In this document: piece by piece, positions 15,698-22,915 of the stretch | Layout of the letters: each line of letters begins with the position of its first letter | Position numbering within the stretch: position 1 is the stretch's first letter | NCBI RefSeq assembly: GCF_900111685.1 | Contig: NZ_FOHX01000005.1 | Coordinates: 558,001 to 622,000 of the forward strand | Source of the DNA: Nonomuraea wenchangensis | GTDB lineage: Bacteria; Actinomycetota; Actinomycetes; Streptosporangiales; Streptosporangiaceae | DNA length: 64,000 nucleotides | Direction of reading: 5' to 3' | The notes under the pieces: generated by a model | Databases searched by the model: none | What the model saw: the letters and a program-made list of their open reading frames with translations, nothing else | Told to the model about the DNA's origin: nothing | Translations under genes and position numbers: made by a program

Positions 15698-16114
15698 TCA
15701 GGACGGCCACAACATGTTGGTCAACTCGGCGTCGAGGTCCATGAAGTCGGTCTCGCGCCCCGCCGGCACCTTCTCGTAGGTGCGGTGCAGGAACTCCGTC
15801 AGCGGCGCCAGCGGCACCTCGAACAGGGCCTGGCCGAACGGGGACGTGAGGCTGATGTGCAGCGTGCGCTCACCGTCGGCCCGCGCGGGCCAGACCTGCA
15901 CGTCGCCGTCGCCGACACGCCTGACGATGCCCACGGTCAGCAACTCGCGGGCGAAGATCCACTCGACCGGCTCGTCATTCCCTACGTGGAAGGCCATGCG
16001 GATGGCGTAAGGGTCGTCGGCTGTGTAACTCAGTCCGGCGAGCAGGGGGACGGTTGTACGGTCGGGGACCACAAGCCGAAGGCCAAGCTCGGCGGAGACG
16101 GTGGTGCTGTTCAT
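15698..16114 (-). CDS. ssgB: SsgA-family sporulation / cell-division regulator (SsgB-like)
   Basis: A 138-residue cytosolic protein of the actinomycete-only SsgA-like family. SsgB localises at future septa and recruits FtsZ in sporulating hyphae. Conserved blocks are TTVSAELGLRLVVPDRTTVPLLAGLSYTADDPYAIRMAFH, VEWIFARELL, DGDVQVWPAR and the acidic C-terminus DLDAELTNML. The order and length match SsgB more than SsgA, which makes this the strongest marker that the organism sporulates. ATG 16114. The 120 bp upstream carry its promoter; no convincing sigma-H or BldN box was found. A weak Crp-like palindrome lies at 16239-16254. Confidence 0.87.
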   Translation of the reverse strand: MNSTTVSAELGLRLVVPDRTTVPLLAGLSYTADDPYAIRMAFHVGNDEPVEWIFARELLTVGIVRRVGDGDVQVWPARADGERTLHISLTSPFGQALFEVPLAPLTEFLHRTYEKVPAGRETDFMDLDAELTNMLWPS

Positions 16115-16632
16115 CGTCAGCCAAACCTTTTCGTCGTAGGTCCCCTCTTCGGGGCTTTCACTGCTCTGACGGACTTCGTCCTGAGCTATGACGCGGAACG
16201 AAGAAACCCGTAGGAAAGATTCCGCCTCAGGGGCCTTCTGTAACGCACATCACAGCTGGACATTCAGGCATCTACCAGGCTAAACGGCAACAATCGGGGT
16301 CGCATTTGCAAGGGTTTTGCGTGCTGTCGAGCCTGCCCCGGAACGGCCGATCATGAACGTTTCTCAAGAAAGATCGCGACCGTCCACTTCCGGGACACGA
16401 CGATGGTATGTCACCGACCCCACTCGTCGGTGGGCAACCGCCGCCTTTCACCCTGAATCCCTCCGCCGCCACCGCCAGACACCCCTCCGACCCCCGCCCT
16501 GCCCCCGCCCTGCCCCCGCCCTGCCCCCGCCCGGCACCCGCCCGACACCCGGCTCCCGGCCGCTTCGCTTCGCCAGCAGGTGCCGGAGTGCGGTATGGTT
16601 TTCCCCGTCGGCACCGCGAGGGGCCGGCAGGA
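16115..16632. other. Long intergenic region between ssgB and tRNA-Val
   Basis: About 520 bp without a supported gene. It holds the ssgB promoter, a one-mismatch Crp-like palindrome (16239-16254, TGTAA-N6-TCACA), an unusually AT-rich patch near 16270-16330, the 11-bp tandem repeat at 16491-16533, and a TATGGT -10-like box at 16594-16599 that fits tRNA-Val(CAC) transcription. Short frames crossing it show no gene-like codon pattern. Confidence 0.5.
16491..16533. repeat. 11-bp tandem repeat, about four copies
   Basis: CCCCCGCCCTG is repeated head to tail three times (16491-16523) and then nearly a fourth (CCCCCGCCCG). It is a pure C-rich strand of the kind that can form an i-motif, with a G-quadruplex on the other strand. 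It sits 100 bp upstream of tRNA-Val(CAC). Confidence 0.85.
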
Positions 16633-16707
16633 GGGCGATTAGCTCAGCGGGAGAGCGCTTCGTTCACACCGAAGAGGTCACTGGTTCGATCCCAGTATCG
16701 CCCACCA
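16633..16707 (+). tRNA. tRNA-Val (CAC)
   Basis: Acceptor stem GGGCGAT/ATCGCCC, D arm AGCTCAGCGGGAGAGC, anticodon loop TTCACAC (anticodon CAC), T arm CTGGTTCGATCCCAG, and an encoded CCA end (16705-16707). A TATGGT box lies about 35 bp upstream. A classical terminator follows ten bases after CCA. Confidence 0.97.
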
Positions 16708-16716
16708 CGCAGAACA

Positions 16717-16748
16717 CTCCCAGGAGAGGTCATCTCCTGGGAGTTTTT
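16717..16748 (+). terminator. Intrinsic terminator of tRNA-Val
   Basis: Perfect 11-bp stem CTCCCAGGAGA / TCTCCTGGGAG, loop GGTCA, followed directly by TTTTT. This is the most canonical rho-independent terminator in the window. Confidence 0.93.
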
Positions 16749-16827
16749 GCCGTCTAGCGGACATCGTGCGCCGCGCCCGCGACCGAGCGGCATCTGTACT
16801 TCGTAAAGGGCTCCGCCTGCCCGCGCC

Positions 16828-16884
16828 GACCACGACGGCGGCGGGCGGAGGACGTGACGCCGGACAGCCGCCGCCGTCGTGGTC
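16828..16884. repeat. 17-bp perfect inverted repeat in a gene-poor stretch
   Basis: GACCACGACGGCGGCGG (16828-16844) and its exact reverse complement (16868-16884) are separated by 23 bp. The surrounding gap 16749-17193 (445 bp) has no supported gene: frames there lack a ribosome site, and their codon pattern does not match neighbouring genes. The repeat may be a hairpin, a protein site or the scar of a lost element. Confidence 0.75.
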
Positions 16885-17193
16885 ACCGGAGCGGCGCACC
16901 GCCCAGCCACCGGCCTCCCTCGTCAACACCCACTCGGCCACGGCCCTTGGTTCGCTCGGTATGGGAGGTCGTACGACCCGGGCCGCGGCTCGCCACCGCG
17001 CGAACATCACGATACGGCCGGCGACGGGCGTCCTTCTGCGCGGGATCATATTCCCGAACCTTCCCGTCCGGTCCCCGGCGCGAGCCTGATCCGGTGCCGC
17101 GAGCACGCCAAAGGCCGGGCAGGCACAACGCGGCCACAGTCAGGGAGGCGTGGTGGTTGCGAGGTGGTCGTGGGGCGGTGAGGATCCGAGGTC

Positions 17194-17772
17194 ATGGACG
17201 TGGATGAGTGGCCGTGGCGGGGCGAGTTGTGGCGGTTTTGTGGGGCGAACGGGTTTTACGGGCCGGAGCACATCCTGGTGCGGGTGTTTCCCGGTAAGGG
17301 GCGGCGGACGTTCGAGAAGCGGCTGCTCGCTCTGGTGGGTGACGACATCGTTCTGGGGGAGCCGGGTCATGGATACCTGATCGTCCGGGGGCGTTGTGCG
17401 GAGCGGGTGCGGGCGGGGTTCGGGGTGTGGGGGCATCGGCTCGACGTACGGCCGTTGCCGCCTCGGCTGCCTGGTGACGAGGGGCCGGGTGAGGGGGCGG
17501 AGCAGGCGGTTGAGTGGCTGCTTGAGCGGTGTCGGCGGTACGGGTACGGGCCTTTGGACGAGGTACGGGACCAGCTTGTCGCCGCGGCGGAGTGGTTCGG
17601 CGGGGACATCGTGGGACGGATCACCGTGGGGACGATGCCGGGGATGCGGGAGTGCGAGGACGTGCTGGGGCCTCGGCGGTGGATGAAGCAGGAGTACCGG
17701 CGGCGGAGGCGGCGGGCCAAGGGGGCCGGGGGCGTTACGGACGTTGGCGGGGGAGTTGGCGGCGCTGGATGA
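17194..17772 (+). CDS. Hypothetical protein, atypical composition
   Basis: A 192-residue frame starting MDVDEWPWRGELWRFC after a GAGG ribosome site. No family is recognised. It contains Trp/Gly-rich segments, VEWLLERCRRYGYGPLDEVRDQL and a highly basic tail (RRWMKQEYRRRRRRAK). The coding strand is unusually rich in G and T, with codons such as TTT, TTG and GTT that are rare elsewhere in the window, suggesting recent acquisition or a decaying gene. Its end overlaps the start of a phosphotransferase remnant. It could be a real accessory gene or a spurious frame. Confidence 0.42.
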   Translation: MDVDEWPWRGELWRFCGANGFYGPEHILVRVFPGKGRRTFEKRLLALVGDDIVLGEPGHGYLIVRGRCAERVRAGFGVWGHRLDVRPLPPRLPGDEGPGEGAEQAVEWLLERCRRYGYGPLDEVRDQLVAAAEWFGGDIVGRITVGTMPGMRECEDVLGPRRWMKQEYRRRRRRAKGAGGVTDVGGGVGGAG

Positions 17773-18003
17773 GCTGATCGTGCCGCCCGACCCGGCGGCG
17801 GCCGTGGTCACCTGTCACCGTGACATCACCCCCGAGAACGTCCGCCGCGCCGCCGACGGCGGGATCGTGGTGCTGGACCGGGAGAACTGCGGGCCGGCGA
17901 GCCCGGCCTGGGAGCTGGCGAAGGTGCTCGCCGACCTGCCCGAGGGGGCCGCGGGACCGGCGTACCGGGCGTACCGGGACGCGGGTGGTGCCGGCAGGGT
18001 GCA
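17735..18003 (+). pseudogene. Remnant of an aminoglycoside-phosphotransferase-family kinase
   Basis: About 90 codons match only the catalytic core of APH-type small-molecule kinases: VTCHRDITPENV (Brenner motif HxDxxxxN), then IVVLDRENCGPASPAWELAKVLADL, which carries the D of the metal-binding motif. The N-terminal ATP-binding lobe is absent upstream, and the frame runs into the end of the oppositely oriented histidine kinase gene downstream. Both ends are therefore lost. No start codon with a ribosome site is present. It is read as a gene relic. Confidence 0.7.
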
Positions 18004-18018
18004 AGGAGTGCGCGCGGG

Positions 18019-19290
18019 TCAGCGTCCGAGCGGGCTGACGTGCAGGCGGCCCAGAGCCGACCGGTCAGGGGTGAGCAGCGGCAGGCGCAGGATCATGCGG
18101 GCTCCGGCGCCCCCGTCGGTGCGGTCGGCGGCGTTCAGTGTGCCGCCGTAGGCCTCGGCGATGTGGCGCGAGATCGGCAGCCCCAGCCCGGTGCCGCCCG
18201 GGTCGCGGAGGCGGGCGTCCGGACGGCGGAAGAAGCGGACGAAGACCCTCTCCTTGTCGGCGTCGGGGATGCCGGGCCCGTCGTCGGTCACCTCCAGCAC
18301 CGCCTCGCCGTCATGGGCCGTGAGGCTGACCTCGATCCGGGAACGGGTGTGGCGTTCGGCGTTGGCCAGCAGGTTGTCCAGGATGCGGGCCAGCCGGACC
18401 GGGGAGGCGTTCACCACGACCCCGGGGTCCAGGCACGTGACGGTGGTGGCCTTGGAGACGCGGTGGGCCAGCTCGCCGCGGATCAGGAGGGCCAGGTCGA
18501 CCGGTTCGGCCGGGGCGGGCGCGCCCGTCTCCATGCGGGCCAGCTCCAGCATGTCGCCGATGATGGCGCCGAGCCGGTCGGCGTCGCGTACGACGGCCTG
18601 CAGGATCTCCCGGGTGTCGCTCTCGGGGTCCGCGAGCGCGTCCTCCAGCCTGGCCCGCAGTCCGGTGACCGGGCCGCGCAGGTCGTGGGAGGCGTCGGCG
18701 ACCACCTGGCGCTGGCGGCGTACCATCTCCCGCAGCCCGTCGGAGATCTGCCGCTCCCGCGCCTCGGACTCGCGCAGCCGCAGGTTGGCCTCCTGCAGCT
18801 CGGCGGTCCTGGCGAACAGTTGCGCCTCGACCGCCGCCGCGTGCGTCCACCCGGCTTCTGAAGGCTCCGACCTGCTCTCCTCGCGCATCCGCTCGACGAA
18901 GGAGGTCACCTCCTCCATGCGTACGATCACCGCGCAGGTGGTGCCGTCAGGGCCCTGCAGCGGGGAGCAGGCGACGCTCCAGTAGCGTTCCGGCGCGGTG
19001 TCCGGGTTGCCCGGCGTCTCGACGTCGAAGCGCTGCAGCAGCAGCACCTCGGCCTCGTTCTCGACGCCGTCCAGCACCCGCCGCAGCAAGGACCGCAGCG
19101 CCTCCACGCCCTGTGGCCAGGAGCCGCCGGGGAACACCTCGAAGATGTTGCGGCCGACGCACTCCCGGCGGGAGCGGCCGAGGATGCGCTCGTGGACCCG
19201 GTTCACCGCGACGATGTCCAGCTCCGGCGACAGCACCGCCAGCGCGACCGGAGCGGCGTCGAACACCTCCCAGCAGTCCAGCTCGATCAT
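18019..19290 (-). CDS. PAS-domain sensor histidine kinase
   Basis: A 423-residue cytosolic kinase. The N-terminal PAS domain (about 8-130) is FDAAPVALAVLSPELDIVAVN ... GRNIFEVFPG. A coiled segment with EAQLFARTAELQEANLRLRE follows. HisKA contains the phospho-accepting His in VVADASHDLRGPVTGLR. HATPase_c contains the N box LDNLLANAERHT, the G1 box DDGPGIP and the G2 box GGTGLGLPI. There are no membrane segments, so the signal is internal. No response regulator is adjacent (orphan). ATG 19290 sits five bases after a G-rich ribosome site; the GTG just before it is also possible. Confidence 0.92.
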   Translation of the reverse strand: MIELDCWEVFDAAPVALAVLSPELDIVAVNRVHERILGRSRRECVGRNIFEVFPGGSWPQGVEALRSLLRRVLDGVENEAEVLLLQRFDVETPGNPDTAPERYWSVACSPLQGPDGTTCAVIVRMEEVTSFVERMREESRSEPSEAGWTHAAAVEAQLFARTAELQEANLRLRESEARERQISDGLREMVRRQRQVVADASHDLRGPVTGLRARLEDALADPESDTREILQAVVRDADRLGAIIGDMLELARMETGAPAPAEPVDLALLIRGELAHRVSKATTVTCLDPGVVVNASPVRLARILDNLLANAERHTRSRIEVSLTAHDGEAVLEVTDDGPGIPDADKERVFVRFFRRPDARLRDPGGTGLGLPISRHIAEAYGGTLNAADRTDGGAGARMILRLPLLTPDRSALGRLHVSPLGR

Positions 19291-19403
19291 CACGGCCCCC
19301 CTTCGCCGTCACGTTTCCAGGATAGGAACCGGCTGACCAGGCACGACGGTCGGATCGGGCGCATCGGCACATCACCGCCCCCGTACGGGGTAACCGGTAC
19401 CGA

Positions 19404-20960
19404 ATGCGGATCGAGGACTGGTTCCTGACCGAGGAGGAACGCGGCAACGGCGCGACCAAGCTCGGCCCGTGGACGACAGGCAACGACGTACGCCCGCTCG
19501 TCCACGGCGCGACCTACTTCGCCGAGCTGCGGTCCTGCCTGGACGGGCTCGGCGAGGACGACCTGCTGCTGTTCGCCGACTGGCGCGGCGACCCCGACGA
19601 ACGCCTGACCCCCGACGGGCCGACCGTGAGCGAGGCCATGGCCGCGGCGGCGCGGCGCGGCGCCCTCGTACGCGGCCTCATCTGGCGCTCCCACATGGAC
19701 CTGCTGCGCTTCAGCTCGGCCGAGAACCGCCGGCTCGGCAGGGAGATCGAGAACTCCGGCGGCCAGGCCCTGCTGGACACGCGGACCAAGCCGGGCGGCG
19801 CGCACCACCAGAAGTTCGTCATCCTGCGCCACGACGGCGACCCCACCAGGGACGTCGCCTTCGTCGGCGGCATCGACCTGTGCCACAGCCGCCGTGACGA
19901 CGCCGACCACCTGGGTGACCCGCAGAGCTGTCCCATGCCCTCCGTGTACGGCCCCCGCCCGCCCTGGCACGACGTCCAGGTCGCCATCCACGGGCCGGCC
20001 GTCGCCGAGGTGGAGGCGGTCTTCTGCGAACGCTGGGAGGACCCGGCCCCCGAGACCCGCGATCCGCTGCGCCGCCTGCGCGACCACGTGGGCCGGCTCG
20101 ACGACGCCCCGCCGCTGCCGAAGCCGGGCCCGCCACCGCCGCCGGCCGGGCGGCACGCCGTGCAGTTATTGCGTACGTATCCGGCGCGGCGCGACCGCTA
20201 CCCGTTCGCGCCGGACGGCGAGCGCAGCATCGCCCGCGCCTACCGCAAGGTGCTCGCCCGCGCCCGTTCCCTCGTCTACCTGGAGGACCAGTACCTGTGG
20301 TCCACCGACGTCATCGAGCCGTTCGCGGAGGCGCTGGAGCGCGAGCCCGGCCTGCGCATGATCGTCGTCGTGCCGCGCCATCCCGACCAGGACGGCCTGC
20401 TGGCCGGCCCCGCCAGCCTGATCGGCCGCGCGGACGCCCTGGCCCGGCTGCGGGCCGCCGGCGGCGACCGGGTCGCCGTCTACGACCTGGAGAACCATCG
20501 GGGCACCCCCATCTACGTGCACGCGAAGGTCTGCGTGGTGGACGACGTGTGGGCCACGGTCGGCTCCGACAACGTCAACCTGCGCTCGTGGACGTACGAC
20601 TCGGAGCTGAGCTGCGCGGTGCTGGACGAGCGGGAGGACCCGCGCCCGCCGTACGGCGCGCTGCGCTTCGCCCGCGACCTGCGGCTGACCCTCATGGCCG
20701 AGCACCTGGACCTGCCGGACGACGAGCGGGACGAGCTGTGCGACCCGGCCGCGGCCTTCGGGGCGTTCGAGCGGGCCGCGTCCCGGCTGGAGGAGTGGCA
20801 CCGGGGCGGCGAGGAGGGGCCGCGTCCGGCGGGGCGGCTGCGCCCGCATCCGGCGCCCACCCTGTCGAGGCTGCAGAAGGCGCTGGCCATGCCCCTCTAC
20901 CGGTTCGCGGTGGACCCGGACGGCCGGCCGGCCGGTCTGCGGCGGTCCGGCCGGTTCTGA
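19404..20960 (+). CDS. Phospholipase D-like protein with two HKD motifs
   Basis: A 518-residue protein. Both catalytic HKD motifs are present: HHQKFVILRHD near residue 134 and VHAKVCVVDD with WATVGSDN near 373, each followed by the supporting Ser/Gly/Asn pattern. Family members hydrolyse or transfer phosphatidyl groups (phospholipase D, cardiolipin synthase) or cut nucleic acid. No signal peptide or membrane helix is evident, so it acts in the cytosol or peripherally. A proline-rich hinge (LPKPGPPPPPAG) separates the two halves. It is divergent from the histidine kinase. Its 3' end is echoed downstream (20949-21001). Confidence 0.87.
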   Translation: MRIEDWFLTEEERGNGATKLGPWTTGNDVRPLVHGATYFAELRSCLDGLGEDDLLLFADWRGDPDERLTPDGPTVSEAMAAAARRGALVRGLIWRSHMDLLRFSSAENRRLGREIENSGGQALLDTRTKPGGAHHQKFVILRHDGDPTRDVAFVGGIDLCHSRRDDADHLGDPQSCPMPSVYGPRPPWHDVQVAIHGPAVAEVEAVFCERWEDPAPETRDPLRRLRDHVGRLDDAPPLPKPGPPPPPAGRHAVQLLRTYPARRDRYPFAPDGERSIARAYRKVLARARSLVYLEDQYLWSTDVIEPFAEALEREPGLRMIVVVPRHPDQDGLLAGPASLIGRADALARLRAAGGDRVAVYDLENHRGTPIYVHAKVCVVDDVWATVGSDNVNLRSWTYDSELSCAVLDEREDPRPPYGALRFARDLRLTLMAEHLDLPDDERDELCDPAAAFGAFERAASRLEEWHRGGEEGPRPAGRLRPHPAPTLSRLQKALAMPLYRFAVDPDGRPAGLRRSGRF

Positions 20961-21001
20961 GCGCTGGCAATGCGCGCCGGTCGGGCCGGTTCTGAGCGCT
21001 G
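20949..21001. repeat. 18-bp direct repeat spanning the PLD stop codon
   Basis: GGCCGGTTCTGAGCGCTG occurs at 20949-20966, containing the TGA of the phospholipase D-like gene, and exactly again at 20984-21001, a 35-bp period. The second TGA is out of frame. It belongs to a set of similar stop-region duplications in this window. Confidence 0.85.
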
Positions 21002-21015
21002 CTAGTGTGCGGCGG

Positions 21016-21762
21016 GTGAGCAGCGGACGTGGAGTGCTCGTGACCGGCGCGTCGCGAGGGATCGGGCGGGCCGTCGCGGCGGCCTTCGCCGCGCAGGGCG
21101 ACCGGGTGGCCGTCCACCATCGCGACTCGGCGGCGGAGGCGCACGGGCTGCTCGGCGAGCTGCCCGGGGAGGGACACGCCGTCGTCCGGGCGGACCTCGC
21201 CGATCCCGGTGAGGTCCGCGACATGGTGGACGCCGCCGCTGGCGCGCTCGGGCGCATCGACGTGCTGGTCAACAACGCCGGGGTCTTCTTCTCCCATCCG
21301 GTGACCGAGGTGTCGTACGAGGAGTGGCAGGACGCCTGGCGGCGCACCCTGGCCGTCAACCTGCTGGGGGCGGCCAACGTCACCTACTGCGCGCTCCGCC
21401 ACATGCCCGCCGGTGGGCGCGTCGTCAACGTCTCCTCGCGCGGGGCCTACCGCGGCGAGCCCGACAGCCCGGCGTACGGGGCCTCGAAGGCGGGCCTCAA
21501 CGCGCTCGGGCAGTCGCTGGCCGTCGCGCTCGCGCCGCACGGGATCGCGGTCGCCTCGGTGGCGCCGGGGTTCGTGGAGACCGACATGACCAACGAGCAC
21601 CTCAAGGCGCCGCGGGGCGACGCCATCCGGGCGCAGAGCCCGTTCGGGCGGGTGGCGCGGGCGGAGGAGATCGCGGCGGCCGTCGTCTTCCTGGCCTCGC
21701 CGCAGGCCGAGTGGGCGAGCGGCGCGGTGCTCGACCTGAACGGCGCCTCCTACCTTCGCTGA
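21016..21762 (+). CDS. Short-chain dehydrogenase/reductase
   Basis: A 248-residue classical SDR, similar to 3-oxoacyl-ACP reductases. Cofactor loop TGASRGIG, NNAG in VLVNNAGVFF, catalytic Ser in VVNVSSRGAY, and catalytic YxxxK in AYGASKAGL are all intact. APGFVETDM follows the active site, and the C-terminus is GAVLDLNGASYLR. The substrate is unknown. GTG 21016 is preferred because a TAGTGT box ends seven bases before it, fitting a leaderless transcript; GTG 21007 lies inside that box. Confidence 0.9.
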   Translation: MSSGRGVLVTGASRGIGRAVAAAFAAQGDRVAVHHRDSAAEAHGLLGELPGEGHAVVRADLADPGEVRDMVDAAAGALGRIDVLVNNAGVFFSHPVTEVSYEEWQDAWRRTLAVNLLGAANVTYCALRHMPAGGRVVNVSSRGAYRGEPDSPAYGASKAGLNALGQSLAVALAPHGIAVASVAPGFVETDMTNEHLKAPRGDAIRAQSPFGRVARAEEIAAAVVFLASPQAEWASGAVLDLNGASYLR

Positions 21763-21870
21763 GGTGTCTCCCCGGCGCCCCTAGATGGCGCGGTATCGCC
21801 GCGGATTGTCGGAAGTGGCGGCTATTGTGGCATCCAGGGCACTGCAGGTACTCGCTCCGGAGGGGACGGC

Positions 21871-22734
21871 GTGGCCAGAGGATGGGGTTGGGCGCTGGCG
21901 TCGCTCGTCGCGTCCGTCGGGGTCCTGCTGACCGGTTTCACCCTCTTTGTCGAGTTAGGCCCGATCGCCGCGGTCATCGTGGTGCTGCTCGCCCCCATCA
22001 TCCTGTGCGGCTTCGTCGTGGCCCACGACGTGCTCCGCCACCGCGCCCTGAGCCAGGAGGAGGCGCTGCGGCTCGACCGCGAGCGCGAGCACGTCAGGCG
22101 CACCGTCGACCTGGTGCTCGACCCCGAGCTGAACGCCGAGCAGCGGCTGGCCGTGCTCGACTGCCACATCCCCCGGCTGGGCCGCGACCCCCGCGCCTCG
22201 CCGCTGCGCGAACGGTTCGTGACCGTCGCCGAGCTCTCCCCGCCCGGCCGCGCCCTGCTGGAACGTGCCCGCCGCGCCGTCCGCGTCGTCCAGCGGTCGG
22301 AGGCCATGCGCCGCCACCTGCTCGACGTCGTGGCCAACGAGGTGCTGCTGCCCCGGCAGGTCTGGGAGATCGCCCGCCTGCTGCGCGTCCAGCACGAGCT
22401 CCAGCACGAGCAGGACGCCGCCCGCCACGGCCTGGTCACCGACGAGCTGCGGGCCGTGCTCGACCCCCAGCAGGAGGCGCTCGACCGCTCCCTTGCCGCC
22501 GTCACCGCCCGGGTCGAGGGCCTGGAGCGGTACGCCCGCCGCGTCCAGGAGGCCGACGCCGCCCTGCGCGCCCGCGAGGCGCTGGACAACAACCACAAGT
22601 ACCGCGCGCTGCTGGCCGCCACCGACGACGCCGAGGGCATGGCCGCGCTGACCGCGCACGGCGACGCGCTGGAGGAGACCCTGGCGCGCAGCGTCCGCGA
22701 GGCCATCGAGGCCGGCCAGACCCTGGCCGTCTGA
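21871..22734 (+). CDS. Uncharacterised membrane-anchored coiled-coil protein
   Basis: A 287-residue protein with two hydrophobic helices at the N-terminus (about 8-28 and 32-52). A long, charged, helical cytoplasmic region follows, rich in Arg/Glu/Leu heptads (LRLDREREHVRRTVDLV ... LEETLARSVREAIEAGQ). No catalytic motif or known domain is recognised. GTG 21871 follows GGAGGGG at five to six bases. It could be a membrane scaffold or a sensor that transmits by helix packing. It stands alone between an SDR gene and the uncharacterised gene at 22916. Confidence 0.7.
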   Translation: MARGWGWALASLVASVGVLLTGFTLFVELGPIAAVIVVLLAPIILCGFVVAHDVLRHRALSQEEALRLDREREHVRRTVDLVLDPELNAEQRLAVLDCHIPRLGRDPRASPLRERFVTVAELSPPGRALLERARRAVRVVQRSEAMRRHLLDVVANEVLLPRQVWEIARLLRVQHELQHEQDAARHGLVTDELRAVLDPQQEALDRSLAAVTARVEGLERYARRVQEADAALRAREALDNNHKYRALLAATDDAEGMAALTAHGDALEETLARSVREAIEAGQTLAV

Positions 22735-22915
22735 GCCGCCCGGGGTTCACCAACCCGCGCTGATCAACCTGCAAGCCCTTCGCAAGCGGCCCCTTTTAGG
22801 CTCGACGCCCCGGCCGGCCACGGGGAGTCAAGCTGGCCGCCGGGCTGTATCTGACGCCCTCGGGGACGCTCTGAACTCTTCGAGGCGAGGGACCAGCGAA
22901 CGGGAGACACCCCCC

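Noticed and set aside
4949..16707. The two tRNA-Val genes as att-like direct repeats
   Set aside because: Their shared sequence is ordinary tRNA identity (D and T arms). Flanks do not match and orientations differ, so there is no sign of a bounded element.
16678..17181. Several short frames between tRNA-Val and 17194
   Set aside because: No ribosome sites, mixed composition on both strands, and overlap with a terminator and an inverted repeat. I see no supportable gene there.
19325..19351. An ECF-type promoter (GGAAC ... GTC) before the phospholipase D-like gene
   Set aside because: The spacer is 19 bp, longer than the usual 16-18, and the -10 element is weak. It is not strong enough to list.
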